Shown one piece after another: positions 1 to 8,437 of a stretch of DNA of 64,000 nucleotides. Made by a program: the position numbers and the translations under genes. Source of the stretch: Enterovibrio coralii (GTDB lineage Bacteria; Pseudomonadota; Gammaproteobacteria; Enterobacterales; Vibrionaceae); contig NZ_LNTY01000055.1 in the NCBI RefSeq assembly GCF_001559595.1, positions 179,656-243,655 on the forward strand, in the 5' to 3' direction. The first letter of the stretch is position 1. Every line of letters begins with the position of its first letter. The notes under the pieces were generated by a model. That model was not told the origin of the DNA. It did no database searches and saw nothing but the letters and a program-made list of their open reading frames with translations.

Positions 1-1200
1 AAAAGCTGGCAAGGGCGGTGAGCCTTTGGGAGTCGGAACATAATTCAGGCCAGCAATGGGTTTACTAAACACCAAATACAACGGGTCGATACCGCTTCCC
101 GCAGGAAACGTTACAATCAGCTCAATGTGCTCAGCTTCGGGGTTTGGGGAAACAAGCGTAGTGAGCTCTTGCCCATCCTCTTCTATGGGACGTACAAGAA
201 TATTGGTGATTTCTAGGCCACTGGTGTCTGGGTATTCAGTTCCCGGCGAGAAAACGTTATCGCTGTCATCTGGGTACCAAGTCAGTGTTAGGTCGTCATC
301 AACCTTTGCTTCGAAATTCGCACCCACAGCGTCTGCAGATATCCGCCTAACAGTATCCCCATAAGGACTGCCTTCTCCCGTGTGAATACCAAGAACTTGA
401 GGGTTGCCGTTCTCATCTTGGTAAAGTCGAAAGCGCACGCGCGTCGTGGCTTCGGGTAATTGTGCAAGTTCTTCTTCTGTATAAAGGGTGCCGTCGCCCA
501 GCTGAGATGGCCAAAATACCAGTGCTAAAAAGTTAGCGCGAGAGGCTGCGCTTTTTACCATATCTCCCGCTAACGCCCAGTTAAGAGGCATTCTAGCCGT
601 CGTACCCGCGACCTTGCCAAGTGGCAATTGACCGTTAGCAGTAACTGCTTTTGCCGGAACCATGGCCGCTACGACACCAAAATTCGAGGCTTTTATTTCT
701 TCGTCACAGGCTTGTGAATCGCCATATGGTCGCGTACATGACTTGGCAAAGACTTTAGGACCTTGAGGTGCTCTTGAAAAACTGTCTGATATCGACGGAG
801 GCTTGGGTTGGAAGAGCGGTTCTACAATCACGGGTTCCGGTGTGTATGCTGGCTCAGCAATGGCGGAAGACGCTTGTTGTTGAGTGGCATGAGGTGCACC
901 CATTCGCCTTTTGGTCGGTAAAAAACGTTGTTTGGCGCCATTGAACGCTTGGTCTGTAACCGTAATTTGGTTGCTGGTATTGGCGATCAATTTGCCATCA
1001 GAATACTTAAAAAGTGGGGCAACGGGGTTGTCTGACACCACTACCCATTCTCCTCGATCAAGAGATGATTGCATGGATATGCCGCTCAATCCTGAAGGCA
1101 GCATCGCCAGCAAATCGGACTCACTATAACGGGAAAGACTTCCTTCAATTCGAACTGCTTCACTGGCTGAGAGGCTATCCAGCCTGACTATCTTTCCCAT
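1..1200 (-). CDS. S-type pyocin domain-containing toxin, N-terminal 400 residues (gene continues past left edge)
   Basis: An uninterrupted minus-strand reading frame runs from ATG at 1200 to the window edge, 400 codons with no stop. The N-terminal ~100 residues are not recognised. Residues ~115-165 are proline-rich with a short cysteine pair (SCTRPYGDSQAC). The region from ~175 on has the layout of the S-type pyocin domain: an NFGVVAAM-type strand, the LGDGTLYTEEEL turn, RVRFRLYQDENG, and near the visible end HIELIVTFPAGSGIDPLYLVFSKP-like strands (given here in part). In this family the domain sits between a delivery region and a C-terminal nuclease or other toxin; that end, and any immunity gene, would lie left of the window. 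AAGGA lies almost directly before the ATG, so the start is not firm. I see no LexA-type box upstream. It could be a bacteriocin or a type VI secretion cargo effector; the sequence does not decide. Confidence 0.7.
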   Translation of the reverse strand, partial: MGKIVRLDSLSASEAVRIEGSLSRYSESDLLAMLPSGLSGISMQSSLDRGEWVVVSDNPVAPLFKYSDGKLIANTSNQITVTDQAFNGAKQRFLPTKRRMGAPHATQQQASSAIAEPAYTPEPVIVEPLFQPKPPSISDSFSRAPQGPKVFAKSCTRPYGDSQACDEEIKASNFGVVAAMVPAKAVTANGQLPLGKVAGTTARMPLNWALAGDMVKSAASRANFLALVFWPSQLGDGTLYTEEELAQLPEATTRVRFRLYQDENGNPQVLGIHTGEGSPYGDTVRRISADAVGANFEAKVDDDLTLTWYPDDSDNVFSPGTEYPDTSGLEITNILVRPIEEDGQELTTLVSPNPEAEHIELIVTFPAGSGIDPLYLVFSKPIAGLNYVPTPKGSPPLPAF

Positions 1201-1448
1201 TTCCTTGAAAGACCTACAACAAACCACTCCTTAGATTCTGTAAGCAATTCACGTACCCTAAAAGAGGTGTCATAAATTCAATGGGTTGCAATGTTCATGG
1301 TGTTATCTGGGCGGATAGTTGCTTGGTTCCGAGCGGGTAATTGCCCACATTGGCGATTGCTTGCTATGTCAGCCTGTTGGAACAAGGTGAGGGTTGGGGT
1401 TTAGTCTAGTGTGAGTTTGATGGTAGGGAACTGATGTGATATGGAAAC
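1201..1448. other. intergenic region upstream of the pyocin-domain gene
   Basis: About 250 bases with no convincing gene or operator. I looked for a CTGT-N8-ACAG SOS box, since bacteriocin genes often have one, and found none. Confidence 0.4.
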
Positions 1449-1484
1449 AAAAAGCCCGAACAGCGTTAACTGTTCGGGCTTTTC
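1449..1484. terminator. bidirectional rho-independent terminator, probably the original tRNA-Ile terminator
   Basis: Perfect 14-bp stem (AAAAGCCCGAACAG at 1450-1463 pairs with 1470-1483) with a six-base loop and flanking A and T runs. It lies just outside the left att repeat, so before integration it would have followed the tRNA-Ile gene. Confidence 0.85.
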
Positions 1485-1485
1485 C

Positions 1486-1535
1486 AAATTTGGTGGCCCC
1501 TCCCAGACTTGAACTGGGGACCAATCGATTATGAG
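1486..1535. repeat. attL: att site, left copy of the 50-bp direct repeat
   Basis: Exactly repeats 9934-9983. It copies the 3' half of tRNA-Ile(CAT), from the anticodon through the CCA end plus five bases. Sequence diverges at once beyond the anticodon (GGGGG here, TCGAC in the intact gene). This is the duplicated core expected of a tyrosine integrase using a tRNA 3' end. Confidence 0.95.
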
Positions 1536-1721
1536 GGGGATTTTTCATTATTTTTCAATGAACAGTGATGAACGCGAGTGAATGAATTACATCACTAAAA
1601 TCAGTATCTTGTCATGATTTGTGTGGTTTGCTGTTGTTCATCGAAATCCATGGGAATATGATTAATTTGCTACATATGTGCTACACAGCGAGCGCGGCAA
1701 GTTGCAGGGAAGCAAAAAATC

Positions 1722-2956
1722 ATGCCTCTAAAAAAGAAAATCACCACCACCACGATCAAGCAACTTCGTGTTGAAGATAAGCGGATCAATGATACCGACA
1801 TTCACGGTTTCCATGCGCGGATTTCTTCGGCGGGGCGCATTGTCTACTACCTCTATTATCGTTTCGATGGAAAACAGGTGAATTTCAAGCTGGGTTCAGC
1901 CAATGAGATAACGCCAGCACAAGCAAGAGATCTTGCCAAAGAAAAAGCAGGGCAAGTGGCAAAAGGCAATGACGTACACGAAGAGAAAAAACAGGTACGG
2001 CAGGAAAACCAACGCCGAAAGCACTTAAAGTTACCGGTTTACCTCGATGAACGTTATCTGCCCTTTTTGATGACGCGAAATCCTAAAACCGCCAATCGCA
2101 TCGTTAATCACATAAAAAGCCGTTTTGCCTTTCTGATGGATAAGGAGCTGGATCAAATCACTCCGTGGGAAATTGAGAAATGGCGAAGTGAACAGCGAAA
2201 GAATGGGCGTACACCTTCAACCATCAATCACAGTGTAAACTCGCTAAAAGGTGCGCTATCACGAGCGGTTGAGTGGGGGCTGATTGATTCCCATGAAATG
2301 CATAAAGTGAAAACCATCAAAGCAGATAACATTCGCGTCCGTTATCTCAATGAAAGCGAAGAAAAGCGGTTACGCCATGCTATCAAGTTGCGTGATATGA
2401 ACGCCCGCGCTGCTCGGCGTTCAGCCAACGAGCACAGAGAAATTCGAGGTTATGAGCAATTTCCAAGTTTGGACGATGTCACCTTCGTTGATTACGTAGA
2501 GCCGCTAATTCTCCTTGCCATGAATACAGGCTTACGCCGTGGTGAACTGTTAAGCCTTACTTGGTCTGATATTTATTTTACTGAGCGATACCTTCAAGTG
2601 CGTGGCGGGAATGCCAAATCAAAGCAAGGGCGAATCATCCCGCTCAACAATGAAGTCTACAACTCGCTTTTCAATTGGCGAGAGCAAAACCAGAAAGAGA
2701 CTTATGTGTTTGAAGGGAAAATGGGCGTACCGCTCACTGAGGTGAAAAAGCGTGGGGCATGATAACAAAAATGGCAGAGATTGAAGGATTTAACTTTCAC
2801 GACCTTCGCCACCACTTCGCCAGTAAGCTAGTGATGGCGGGGGCAGATCTGAACACAGTTAGAGAACTGCTAGGTCATGCCGACCTTAAGATGACGCTAA
2901 GGTATGCTCACTTAGCGCCAGAGCATAAGGCGGCAGCGGTTAGTTTGATAGGCTGA
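1722..2956 (+). CDS. int: tyrosine recombinase/integrase (one apparent base missing near 2750)
   Basis: Site-specific recombinase expected to integrate and excise the element at the tRNA-Ile repeat. The N-terminus (~20-90) has the DUF4102-type arm-binding layout (HGFHARISSAGRIVYYLYYRF; TPAQARDLA), then a SAM-like core-binding domain and the catalytic domain. Catalytic residues are visible: Arg in TGLRRGELL, HxxR in FHDLRHHFA, His in LLGHADL and the nucleophile Tyr in LRYAHL. As printed, the frame ends at 2762 after VKKRGA and the HxxR-H-Y half lies in the next frame from 2759. Restoring one G at 2750 (AAG GCG TGG) gives VKKAWGMITKM and a 411-residue protein of normal length. The loss is of the GGC type seen across the window, so it is probably an error. 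Confidence 0.9.
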
Positions 2957-2973
2957 GACTATATAGAGCTAAT

Positions 2974-3579
2974 TTAAGCTGCAACGTTGTGTATAGGCTC
3001 TCCAAAATGATTGTGTATCGATATTGAAGTAACAGCATTTTCTGTTGCCGTTTTTAAAACATTTAAAATGCTTTTTGGGTGAGTGGCAATTCTGGTTTTC
3101 TTAATGATATAACCATCCAGATTTTTCAAATGATACTTCTGAGAGTTCAAGTCTAAAGCATACGCAAAACTAGAATTCGGATGTTTATCCGGTGCTCTAA
3201 GTACAACAGCATACCTAATGTCGAGTTTGAAAAAGTCTTCCCTAGTAATTTCTGGTGTATGAACTTTGCAGAACGAATATAGAGTTGAGACAGCCTCATG
3301 AATTTTTAGTCTAATGTCATCCTTTTTCGATTTCCCCTCTTTAAACTCTATGAAATACAATTTTGAATTTGTATAGAAAAGAGAGTCAGGTGACTTTTCT
3401 TTATTGCAGCAGTCTGGGTGACAATTCTCAACTGTGTCAAAGTTAAATCCTTTAACATTCGATTCAACGAAGTTGGCGCTAGCATCACAATTAAAGCTTA
3501 GCTCAGTGATTGTTGCTAATGAGCTTGGATAAACTTCCAACAATTTTCTATAAATTTTTTCTTCATTAGAAATCATCAT
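2974..3579 (-). CDS. PD-(D/E)XK nuclease-like protein paired with an ATPase
   Basis: About 201 residues, starting at ATG 3579 (or 3576) and overlapping the ATPase stop by 11-14 bases, so the two genes are surely translated together. Not a family I can name. The visible signature is SPDSLF (Asp65) followed by LYFIEFKEG (Glu78-x-Lys80) and a helix with Lys/Glu (IRLKIHEAVSTL), the core arrangement of PD-(D/E)XK nucleases. A cysteine cluster, NCHPDCCNK (C53, C57, C58), precedes the motif and might bind metal. There is no HNH or TOPRIM motif, which separates it from PtuB and AriB partners. The A+T-rich composition and opposite strand mark it as cargo of the element. Nuclease activity is inferred from the motif only; the upstream 216-residue frame start at 3624 lies inside the ATPase gene and is less likely. 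Confidence 0.65.
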   Translation of the reverse strand: MMISNEEKIYRKLLEVYPSSLATITELSFNCDASANFVESNVKGFNFDTVENCHPDCCNKEKSPDSLFYTNSKLYFIEFKEGKSKKDDIRLKIHEAVSTLYSFCKVHTPEITREDFFKLDIRYAVVLRAPDKHPNSSFAYALDLNSQKYHLKNLDGYIIKKTRIATHPKSILNVLKTATENAVTSISIHNHFGEPIHNVAA

Positions 3580-4858
3580 AAAGCTCTTCGTTGAGTTCAA
3601 ATAAAGGTGAGGAAAGAGTTTCAACTGCTACTGAAATGTTATTTGTCACATCTGTCAATGTCGAAGATTCAGTGTGTTTTTTTGCGAGGTAAAAGTTATG
3701 GTAAAGGTCATCCTTTACACAAAAACCCTTCAATGCTTCAAGGATATAAGGGCTATGAGTGGTAACAATTATATTTGACCCTAATCGAATTAACTCGCAA
3801 ATAGCTCGAGCATACTCTACTTGCCACTTTGGATGTAAGTTGATCTCTGGTTCGTCTAATATAAGTAAAGAACGAGGGCTGGCATGCCCAGATTGTACTA
3901 ATATATCAAATATACCCAGAGATTTTATTCCAGAGGCGACATTACATGAGTTTACTTTGTAAGTGCCACGATCCAATAAAAACTCAGCAGAGTCTTTATC
4001 ATAATAAAGCCTACCTTTGTAGGTATTACTTAGCTTATGGTTTACATGATGATAAGAGTCAAATAAGTTGTAAGTATATATAGATTCTTTTATTTTTGTG
4101 GAAAGATCTTTTATATGTAGTGGTACTGTGAATCCAGGATGATTGTTTGACTTATCAAATAAAGTTCTAGCCATGTCTGTAAAAGAATGGAACTGAATTA
4201 TTGATGGCGTATCTACAAAAGTAGCATCATCAAAGCTTAGCTCATCAAAATAAGCGAAGTGGTTAACACCCTCTTTTGACCATTGAATGTCAATTAAAGG
4301 AGAAACACCATCTCTAATATATACTTGGCTGACATCAATACTAGCACTTCCTTTAGGGTATATTTCCCCTCTGAATTCAGAGTAAAAAGCCTTTTTTACA
4401 GCTTTTGAGATTGCGGTGAACCTGTCTTCTGTATCAAAGAGAGTATCCCTAATTTCCTGCATGTCATGGCGGAAATTATTATAGTCTGACTTTGATATTG
4501 AATTATCAATATAAAGCTTTTTTAATGCTTCTATTCGTTCATATATCGCAGCTTCTTGATACAGTCTGACTTGGTCGTGCAGTCTTCTAGGGTGAAATAA
4601 CACTCTTAATTCGGCATTTTGATTGATGTTAAGTTTTTTTCGTAAAGTAAAGTAAATTCTCTCGGCTATCGAGATGATTTTATATTCTTTATCTTCTTGT
4701 AGATCATCCTCATAACGCGAGATTGCTTTTACAAGAGAGAAAAGTATTTTCCCTACTGTACTCTTGCCAGTATCATTCTCACCAGCAATCACAGTTAGCC
4801 CACCAATTTTGACATCAGCCTCAGAAATTGTGCCAAAATTTCTAATCGAAATATCCAT
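3566..4858 (-). CDS. SMC/ABC-type AAA ATPase (AAA15-like), first gene of the nuclease pair
   Basis: 430 residues with an ABC/SMC head split by a long insert. Walker A GENDTGKST is at 26-34. A helical, charged middle region at ~45-160 probably folds as a coiled-coil or dimerisation insert. A signature-like NVASGIKSLG is at 306-315, Walker B LLILDEPE at 331-338 with HPKWQ after it, and a switch histidine in TTHSPY at 366-371. This is the layout of OLD-type and related defence ATPases, but no TOPRIM domain follows Walker B; instead a separate PD-(D/E)XK protein is encoded in the overlapping gene. In Septu, PARIS and similar systems such an ATPase senses invasion and gates a nuclease; a similar role here is inference from the pairing and the position in a mobile element. 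It is notably A+T-rich. Confidence 0.8.
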   Translation of the reverse strand: MDISIRNFGTISEADVKIGGLTVIAGENDTGKSTVGKILFSLVKAISRYEDDLQEDKEYKIISIAERIYFTLRKKLNINQNAELRVLFHPRRLHDQVRLYQEAAIYERIEALKKLYIDNSISKSDYNNFRHDMQEIRDTLFDTEDRFTAISKAVKKAFYSEFRGEIYPKGSASIDVSQVYIRDGVSPLIDIQWSKEGVNHFAYFDELSFDDATFVDTPSIIQFHSFTDMARTLFDKSNNHPGFTVPLHIKDLSTKIKESIYTYNLFDSYHHVNHKLSNTYKGRLYYDKDSAEFLLDRGTYKVNSCNVASGIKSLGIFDILVQSGHASPRSLLILDEPEINLHPKWQVEYARAICELIRLGSNIIVTTHSPYILEALKGFCVKDDLYHNFYLAKKHTESSTLTDVTNNISVAVETLSSPLFELNEELYDDF

Positions 4859-5010
4859 CGCTGCTCATTTTTTTGCTCTTTGATTGCTAATCACTATACT
4901 ACATATCTGGCTGAATATAATACAGAATATTGATCTGCAGGTGTGCTACGTAGCATAGGAATAGGTGAAAGATGTCCTTTACGCTGCTAGTTCGCTCTGT
5001 CCTGTTGTGT

Positions 5011-5031
5011 CTATCTTCTATCTTCTATCTT
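5011..5031 (+). repeat. three tandem copies of a 7-mer
   Basis: CTATCTT occurs three times without a gap at 5011, 5018 and 5025. Confidence 0.9.
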
Positions 5032-5271
5032 CTGACGAATGTAGTGGTCAGCTGTTCGGCTTACAAACCTAAAGACCTTTCGACTTCTTAATTTTATACA
5101 ACCATTGAACATTGACTTTGCGTGACTTGGAGAGAATACGAGTCAGATCGCGTGCTGTGACGTTACGTCGCTATCAACTTGCCTTAATCTAACCGGATGT
5201 AAAGTCGGTTTGGAAGGCGGCTCCTTAACCGAACCAACAAGAGTATTAAACCGGTCAACTTCGATTAGATT

Positions 5272-5407
5272 GACCTTTAGGCCTCCTCTTACGGTCAAAA
5301 AAAAATCGTTCGGCTTCTTAACCGACGAGGCCGGATAAACACTAGGACTCTAACCGAAACGGGTAGGCCTAAAGGTCTAACACTGTCGGCCTCTAGGCCT
5401 AAAGGCC
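5272..5407. repeat. three copies of AGGCCTAAAGGTC (possible iterons/operators)
   Basis: AGGCCTAAAGGTC is present at 5365-5377, inverted at 5272-5284, and with one mismatch (AGGCCTAAAGGCC) at 5395-5407, ending 14 bases before the ATG at 5422. A weaker CCTAAAGACCT lies at 5068-5078. Interspersed TAACCG-type motifs lie at ~5189, 5224, 5246, 5317 and 5349. The arrangement fits binding sites for a repressor or replication initiator. Confidence 0.6.
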
Positions 5408-5421
5408 AAAATGGAGCAAGG

Positions 5422-6320
5422 ATGCAAAAAAGACGTTTCTATCGATTAGATGAAATCAGCGATGTAAGCACTGTTACTAAAGGGGATTTGCTCGAAGCAA
5501 TAGATAATGACAAATTATCGTTGTGCGCATTGATTGAAGGAAAGAGTCTTGGTTATTTCCATATGTCAAATGTGCTTGCTAATGTTTTTGATTACAAAGG
5601 CGTGGTTAGGCTATCTCTTGAGGTTACTAAAAAACTACTGACTGAGGGGAAGGCGGATACCAATATTGTATCCATTCTTGAACCAGAAAAAATCGAGAAC
5701 TGGAGACGGGTTGAAGTAGCTTATCCTGATGTAAGCACTGAGCGTTTCGAGCAGGTATTGGCTTTCACTCCACCGGAGACTCCTATTCGGGCTTATGCCT
5801 CTATTCAACAGATTGATGATTGGAGGGGGCATTTCAAAAACACTTTACGAAGGAAAATGCTGACTCAGGAAAGGGACACGAGGTTTTTTCTGCATTTTTT
5901 GACGATGTTAATAAAAAACGCCAAGTGATAGCCGCAAGAACTATTGAACTGAAGCAGCATCAATTACGTTTCGATTTAGATGCAATACAACGAATTTTTG
6001 ATGCGGAATTCGTCGATAGAAAAAGTATATCTGCCTTAGTATCCATTGGAGATGAGTCTTTTGAACATCCAATATATGAAATGATTCGTCTCGTTCTTTT
6101 AACTGCTCCAGACTCCAAACCGAGACAAATTTGGAATGCCATTAAAACGGACTTTATCTCTGGTGGCCGAGTTTTAGATACAGCAGGTTTAGTTTCAAGT
6201 ATGGATAGCGATAGTTTGGATTGGCTTAGTTCAGGTGTTAGAGACAGTATGACATTTGATTCATTCCGAGTGGCTACCTCAAAAATCCGCTCGGGAAAAA
6301 TAAAAGGCAAAAAAGTGTAG
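5422..6320 (+). CDS. unrecognised element protein, ~299 aa (one apparent base missing near 5829)
   Basis: Starts at ATG 5422 with GGAG five bases upstream. Two overlapping frames (to 5928 and from 5820) fuse into one 299-residue protein if a sixth G is restored at 5825-5829, giving WRGAFQKHF across the join. I do not recognise the family. It is soluble, with no signal peptide or membrane segment; the N-terminus (FYRLDEISDVSTVTKGDLL) has the look of a helix-turn-helix or regulator segment, and the middle holds KKRQVIAARTIELKQHQLRFD, probably helical. The C-terminus is basic (SGKIKGKKV). Its position, right after the repeat region and before alpA and rep, suggests a role in control or replication of the element; that is inference. 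Confidence 0.6.
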
Positions 6321-6386
6321 CGAGTTCCGTAGCGAGGCATTTTGCGGATTTAACGTGTTCCTCAGTAATCAACGAGGAACACTACA

Positions 6387-6628
6387 GTGCATATTCAAAA
6401 CGCGAATAAACGCGCATACACAGAGCAAGAAACTTCCGCCTATATCGCATGAGCCGTTCCTTTCTTCGTCAATCACGCATGGAAGGGCATCGCCTAAACC
6501 GAACTGAAGCACCACCATTTATCAAAATCGGTCGTGCTGTTCGTTATCTAAAAGAAGACCTCGACCAATGGCTTGATAGCCATCAAAAGCTAACTCACCT
6601 CGTCTGTGATGGAGGTGAGCATGCCTAA
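6387..6628 (+). CDS. AlpA-like helix-turn-helix regulator (one apparent base missing near 6447)
   Basis: Too broken to appear as one open frame. From GTG 6387 (GAGGA at 6374-6378) the frame reads HIQNANKRAYTEQETSAYI, then needs one G at 6447 (ATC GGC ATG) to continue GMSRSFLRQSRMEGH and PPFIKIGRAVRYLKEDLDQWL, ending at 6628; 80 residues. This is the AlpA/MerR-like excisionase-regulator pattern: a helix-turn-helix with the R-R-x-P-F-x-K-I-G-R-x-V-R-Y wing. AlpA proteins activate integrase/excision and satellite genes. The next gene starts inside its 3' end. Confidence 0.75.
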
Positions 6629-6902
6629 CCCTACTAAGCCAAAGCTAAATAAACACCTTCGGGACATCATCCTAGCCCTTCAGGAAGGGCATTGGTTCGA
6701 GCTATGTAACTCTCCAAAACCGTCAATTCATGGTCGTTACGCCAGCTCTGAGGGATTTGGTATTAGAGTGATGCACCGAACAATTATCAAGCTGCAACGT
6801 GAAGGGATTTTGACTAGCAGAAAGGTTTTTTATTACGGCATTTCATGGCTTCGCTATGAACTCACCGAAGCAGGGAGGGCGTTAGATGTTAGCCATTCCT
6901 GA
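6621..6902 (+). CDS. small winged-helix-like DNA-binding protein
   Basis: About 93 residues from ATG 6621, preceded by GGAGGT at 6611-6616; earlier in-frame GTG/ATG codons at 6606 and 6609 lie on the ribosome site and are less likely. It begins MPNPTKPKLNKHLRDIILAL and has a helix pair followed by VMHRTIIKLQREGIL and YYGISWLRYELTEAGRAL, the pattern of a winged helix with a C-terminal strand pair and the LTEAGRAL end typical of MarR/PadR-like folds. It overlaps alpA by 8 bases and rep by 17, so the three form one operon. Probably a regulator or replication accessory; the target is unknown. Confidence 0.6.
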   Translation: MPNPTKPKLNKHLRDIILALQEGHWFELCNSPKPSIHGRYASSEGFGIRVMHRTIIKLQREGILTSRKVFYYGISWLRYELTEAGRALDVSHS

Positions 6903-8423
6903 AAGCGAACTGGCGAAAATTGATTGGGATGACAGGGCGTTCGTAAAAGAGCGCCTTTCCTTATTGCCCGCCAAAGCACAGAAGATTCTATTCGCTCGTT
7001 ACAAGGCAATCTCAAACAAGCAGGTTAAAAACACAGACCTACGTGAATTAGTTGATAGCCTAAAGGCAAAGCTTACCGTTTCCCCTGAAATGCTTAGTCT
7101 CAGCATGTCAGAAGATGAGCTTCGTGAAGAAGCCGAAAATCTGGTTGATGCTGCGTTGTCGATTCGTCGAGCCTTGATGGGCAACGAGGAAGAAACGCTT
7201 TCATCACTGACCGCACTTTGCCTCAGCTATGGAATCACGCCACCAGAAGAGAAGAAATACACGCTTGAAGGACGTTTACGGCGCTGTCGGATAAGTCTTG
7301 GTGGCTGCGTAAACTTCGCAAGGCATTGTGAGCAAACATAGAAACCACTATGCGCCACTTTGGGGAAGTGAATCGCTGTAAAGCTATCTATTGTTCGGAC
7401 GAGACACTTACCGCCAGGGCTGCACAGAAATTCCATCAAACGGAATATCTTTCAAAGACTGTCATGACCAACCAACACGGCCAAAGCTTTAGCCTGTTGG
7501 AGCTTTCACAAAAGGGCGTATCAGACCCGAAAATCCGCAAAACCGAGTTGATGGTTCGTGCGCGTGGTTTCGAAGACCTCGCCAACGAGCTAGGCCATGT
7601 TGCTACCTTCCTCACCATCACTTGCCCATCAAAGTATCACCGCAGCTATGCGAAGACGGGAGACGATAACCCTAAATGGCAAGGCTACACGCCAGCAGAA
7701 GCCCAAACCTATCTGAACGAGAATTGGAAACTGGTTCGCGCCAAGTTGCAGCGTGAAGATGTACGCTTCTATGGTTTTCGCGTCGTAGAGCCACAACATG
7801 ACGGCACACCGCATTGGCACTTACTGCTGTTTGTTGAACCTCGCCACTATGACACCTTGATAAACATCATGCGTGATTACGCAATGCGTCAAGATGGCGA
7901 CGAGAACAGCGCAGATCAACACCGTTTCACCGAAGTGAGGATTGACCCTAATAAATGTTAAGCAACGGGTTATATCGCTAAATACATCTCTAAAAACATT
8001 GATGGTGAGAACCTTGAAGCGGGTGTTTACGGTGAAGACCCAAAATGCGCAGCAGCAAGGGTGGATGCGTGGGCGGCCTGTTGGAGCATTCGCCAGTTCC
8101 AGCAACTTGGCGGCTGTTCGGTGACTGTTTGGCGAGAATTACGCCGTTTAAAGGCCATCATGGGCGAAAGCAAGTTGGTAGCAGAAATCCATGAGGCAGC
8201 GGATAAAGGTTGTTGGAAGACCTTCACAGACCTAATGGGGGGTGTGTTCTGTAAGCGCACTGAACAGGCTATCGCGCCGCATTATGAGTTAGCCGTTGAT
8301 ACGGCAACAGGCGTTGTGAAAACTTCGATGTATAGCGAAGAGGAGCTTTTGAAGGTACTGAAAGGCATCTCAACGGGTGGCAAAACTATCATCACCCGAA
8401 CCAACGAGTGGCATCTGTCCTAG
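6886..8423 (+). pseudogene. P2 GpA-like HUH replication endonuclease, disrupted by two stops and one frameshift
   Basis: Rolling-circle initiator of the phage GPA family. The N-terminal region is helical; a GPA-like WWLRKLRKA stretch lies near residues ~140-150; the HUH metal motif is in TPHWHLLLF (codons near 7810-7830); the two-tyrosine motif is in TGYIAKYISKN (near 7967-7999); the C-terminus has AACWSIRQFQQLGG and VWRELRRLK. Defects: one missing G at 7290 (CGG GAT AAG restored), an in-frame TGA at 7329-7331 and an in-frame TAA at 7959-7961. The TAA lies between the HUH motif and the catalytic tyrosines, where relatives usually read Lys-Gly-Ser/Thr-Ala. The full frame would be ~513 codons. 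The two stops are substitutions, so this gene appears truly decayed. Starts at ATG/TTG-type 6886 within the preceding gene. Confidence 0.8.
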
Positions 8424-8433
8424 GGACAGATGC
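8411..8433. terminator. hairpin terminator overlapping the rep stop codon
   Basis: A perfect 10-bp stem (GCATCTGTCC / GGACAGATGC) whose three-base loop is the TAG stop of the rep gene, followed by GCTTTT. It can also serve the converging membrane-protein gene. Confidence 0.8.
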
Positions 8434-8437
8434 GCTT

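Larger units (their letters stand above)
4859..5421. promoter_or_regulatory. repeat-rich intergenic control region between divergent ATPase and unknown genes
   Basis: About 560 bases with no credible gene. It separates the minus-strand ATPase pair from the plus-strand replication block, so it must hold divergent promoters. It contains a triple 7-mer at 5011-5031, three copies of a 13-bp motif at 5272-5407 and five TAACCG-type repeats at ~5189-5357. By analogy with phage satellites it could be an origin with iterons or an operator array for the AlpA-like protein. Confidence 0.5.

Noticed and set aside
1241..1270. LexA (SOS) box upstream of the pyocin-domain gene
   Set aside because: CTGTAAGCAATTCACG matches only one half of the CTGT-N8-ACAG consensus.
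1450..1535. A second tRNA gene at the left att site
   Set aside because: Only the 3' half of the tRNA is present; the 5' half after the anticodon is replaced by unrelated sequence.
3759..3962. Plus-strand frames inside the ATPase gene and similar opposite-strand frames across the housekeeping genes
   Set aside because: They are shadows of well-supported genes, without motifs or start signals.
4981..5420. CRISPR array in the repeat-rich region
   Set aside because: Repeats are 7-13 bases, irregularly spaced and partly inverted; no spacers or cas genes.
7328..7365. Two or three further missing-G frameshifts in the rep gene near 7328 and 7365
   Set aside because: Frame arithmetic shows that the frame after the single loss at 7290 already joins the downstream conserved frame; an in-frame TGA explains the break with fewer events.
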